The position numbers and the translations under genes are program-made. From positions 1,346,001 through 1,410,000 of the forward strand of contig JASPKZ010007797.1 of the NCBI GenBank assembly GCA_030220185.1: 64,000 nucleotides of DNA, read 5' to 3'. Numbering within the stretch: the stretch's first letter is position 1; every line of letters starts with the position of its first letter. This DNA is from Diploptera punctata (taxonomy: Eukaryota > Arthropoda > Insecta > Blattodea > Blaberidae). Shown in pieces: positions 62,061-64,000 of this stretch. The notes beneath the pieces were generated by a model that worked only from the letters and a program-made list of their open reading frames with translations, was not told the DNA's origin and ran no database searches.

Positions 62061-62364
62061 AATTGGATCTTTATACCTCACTTCATATTTTGTTCTATCA
62101 CCTGGGACTGTACCATTCTCATCCAAAACCAATTTTTAATATCACAGTTAGAAGCTTTGTATTTTGTCTCCACCTCCTACTGATAACTAGAGTCTGGATT
62201 TCTATGTAATTAGACTAATTACATGTTTTTTCCTCGATCAGTCTAAGAACTTAAAATGTCAACGAATTAGGCTACTAGGACCATTATATTTCATGTTGCA
62301 TAATTTTACATATTCTGTTCAATATCACATATTTTAAACATAATTACATATTTTACATATTATA
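62061..62364. other. No feature seen
   Basis: CACTTCATATTTTG at 62078 may be a weak foldback end. Otherwise nothing is recognised. Confidence 0.4.
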
Positions 62365-62560
62365 TCAAAATGGTCTACCGCTGTGGTCTCGAGGTAGCGT
62401 GCTGCCTTATCATGCAGCGGGCCCGGGTTCGATCCCCGGTCGGGGCAGTTTTTCTGGGTGAGGTTTTTATCGGGGTTTTTCCTCACCTGTAAGACAAATG
62501 TCAGGTAAACTTTAAGGCCCAAATGGTCCCCGAAATCATGTGGCCATCATCATCATCCTC
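62365..62560 (+). mobile_element. tRNA-derived SINE, third family
   Basis: A-box GTGGTCTCGAGGTAGCGTGC and a perfect-looking B-box arm CCGGGTTCGATCCCCGG. Then GGTGAGGTTTTTATCGGGG, AAGACAAATGTCAGGTAAAC and a (CAT)n-like tail at 62546-62562. The head folds as an arm pair but not as a full cloverleaf. Confidence 0.75.
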
Positions 62561-62589
62561 ATAATGCGTGCATTCAATTTATATTCAAT

Positions 62590-63215
62590 CTCCGTCGTTA
62601 TGACCATGTGTCTCCTTCATTTCAGGCCTTATCGTGGCTATGCCTAAATGACAGAAGAACTTTACATTCACATACCTTACTATTCCAAATTCTGCACACA
62701 TATTTACCAACTTATTTAACAACACGTTTTCAAAATTTATCGGCTCATCACAATTTAGGAACAAGATCACAAGACTCTTCTTTACTTTTGATACCACAAC
62801 ACAGGACCTGTCTATACTCTGAATCTTACACAATATCTATGGCTAGAGCATGGAACTCACTTCCCGGTCATGTCAAGGACTGTCAATTGCTATCATTATT
62901 TAAATCCAAATTAACTGATATCTTAAGTTCGACACAATGAAAACATTAACTGCATAACAACTATATAGAGCATTCCATTAATAATCGTCTAAGAAGCTAC
63001 TTACTTTATTTTATATCATTTTAATTTTATTATATTCTATGTTTAGTTAGTATTAGCTAGTATTAGATTACATCATCATTGTATTTTGTTTAGTCTGTAT
63101 TTTAATAATATCTTAAAATTGTAATATGTACGTAATTTTTGTATAATTTTACTATTTGCTGGTTGAGTGGAAGAGAAGGCCTTATGGCCTTAACTCTGCC
63201 AGCTAAAAAAATCAT
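62590..63215 (+). pseudogene. CR1/Jockey-like LINE 3' end
   Basis: The 110-codon frame 62608-62940 reads SWLCLNDRRTLHSHTLLFQI, then NLSAHHNLGTRSQDSSLLLI and MARAWNSLPGHVKDCQLLSL, ending FKSKLTD. This is the typical C-terminus after the reverse transcriptase in CR1/Jockey-type LINEs. The 3' untranslated end AGTGGAAGAGAAGGCCTTAT is shared with 39371-40018. It ends in (ATT)n at 63213-63235. Confidence 0.85.
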
Positions 63216-63235
63216 TATTATTATTATTACCATTA

Positions 63236-63385
63236 TCATCATCATCCTTCACCAGTGTGGAAAGCAATCGGAAGCTACCACACTTACAATTCCCTAGTAA
63301 AGCTGCAAGCATAGCATGAAAATGCTATGATTGCAGTGAAGAACCTGCCTTCGGGCAGAATTACTATGGATGGTATGGATGGATA
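63236..63385 (+). repeat. Retroposon 3' end with GAAA-loop hairpin
   Basis: Starts ATCATCATCATCCTTCACC, GGAAGCTACCACACTTACAA; hairpin at 63310-63329; GATGGTATGGATGGAT tail. Third copy of the family seen at 8945 and 52940. Confidence 0.65.
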
Positions 63386-63959
63386 ACAAAATGGTTTATT
63401 ATTGAATGCACACGTCCATCTGCTTAAGTATTCACCAATGACGGTCTGTGATGTCAAGCAATCATTTTCAAAGTATAAAAAACACTATTTACATAACTTA
63501 TAAAAAACACTTTCATTTCATAAGAAAAAAAACTTGTTAAAAATTGTTAAATATGTTGTGAATATAATGTACTAAGAGCTGCAAATATGCATGATATTGA
63601 TTAATGGCTACAACTGATTCAAAAACTAATAAAGTAATTTGATTTTAGAGCTTTACTTTACAATTCTACAGGCATTGGAATATTTTGAGGCACCTTTTAC
63701 TCTCGCTGACTCAGTTATTGGGCCAAATTTCACTGTGTTTCATGTCATGGTAGACTTTAGGCCTAATCTGATGTGATATGCTGTATTTTATGTATGCAAT
63801 TTGTATAAATTTTTTAAAATTTTTATTTACATAAAATAGTTTTAAAAATTTGTAATTGGGTGGAAAATGATCAAATTTGTGTCCCCTCCATTAGATTAAA
63901 TACATAAAACATTTTTAATGAGTCTTTGTAATTTTGATATTACATTAAGTTATGTAGTA
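63386..63959. other. No feature seen
   Basis: AT-rich sequence. No VASt-domain exon of GRAMD1 was recognised here on either strand. Confidence 0.5.
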
Positions 63960-64000
63960 GGAAATAACACTATGAGGTTTATTTTAATTAATAAAAACAA
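63960..64000. repeat. End of a foldback repeat, cut by the window edge
   Basis: GGAAATAACACTATGAGG followed by TTTATTTTAATTAATAA, as at 5929. Confidence 0.65.

Noticed and set aside
62608..62940. 110-codon open frame as a host gene.
   Set aside because: Its motifs are those of a LINE C-terminus, and the same 3' end recurs at 39371-40018.

Overview
The window looks like part of a large, AT-rich arthropod genome, most likely an insect with a big genome. The evidence is eukaryotic exons with GT/AG splice sites separated by introns of 7-13 kb, and introns that are almost solid transposon debris: Penelope-like elements, RTE-type LINEs, tRNA-derived SINEs, mariners and piggyBac-type elements. The species cannot be named from the sequence alone.

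One host gene is recognisable and runs along the + strand through most of the window: a GRAMD1/Aster-family sterol-transfer protein. Five internal coding exons are seen (17767-17911, 28335-28563, 40875-40978, 48303-48479, 61753-61908). Their splice phases match throughout, and together they give the serine-rich N-terminal region, the whole GRAM domain and the linker after it. The first exon(s), the sterol-binding VASt domain and the C-terminal membrane anchor lie outside the window.

The rest is repeats. 0-17 kb: tRNA-like repeats, Penelope GIY-YIG endonuclease fragments, foldback repeats, a PIF/Harbinger-like MITE inside an older repeat (10.6-11.2 kb) and a decayed RTE-type LINE (11.8-14.9 kb). 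17-28 kb: exon 1 seen, SINEs, LINE pieces, an almost complete mariner (21.8-23.0 kb), a TIR element (25.0-26.07 kb) and a LINE cut by an inverted pair of tRNA-like units. 28-36 kb: exon 2 seen and a nearly complete minus-strand Penelope element carrying two later insertions. 36-41 kb: a piggyBac-type element, a CR1-like LINE, a TA-flanked element and exon 3 seen. 41-48 kb: a nest of LINE, mariner, SINE, foldback and TTAA-element insertions. 48-64 kb: exons 4 and 5 seen, two more TTAA elements, SINEs and LINE fragments.

Two patterns stand out. First, a family of units of about 300 bp carries a cloverleaf-forming tRNA-like module between imperfect inverted repeats, is arranged in tandem or head-to-head pairs, and sits between 7-16 bp target duplications. 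Second, many palindromic repeats are built from Penelope 3' ends and share a hammerhead-ribozyme-like motif with a variable but self-complementary stem. No CRISPR array, rRNA gene, plasmid or prokaryotic feature was seen. No mobile element open reading frame in the window looks intact.
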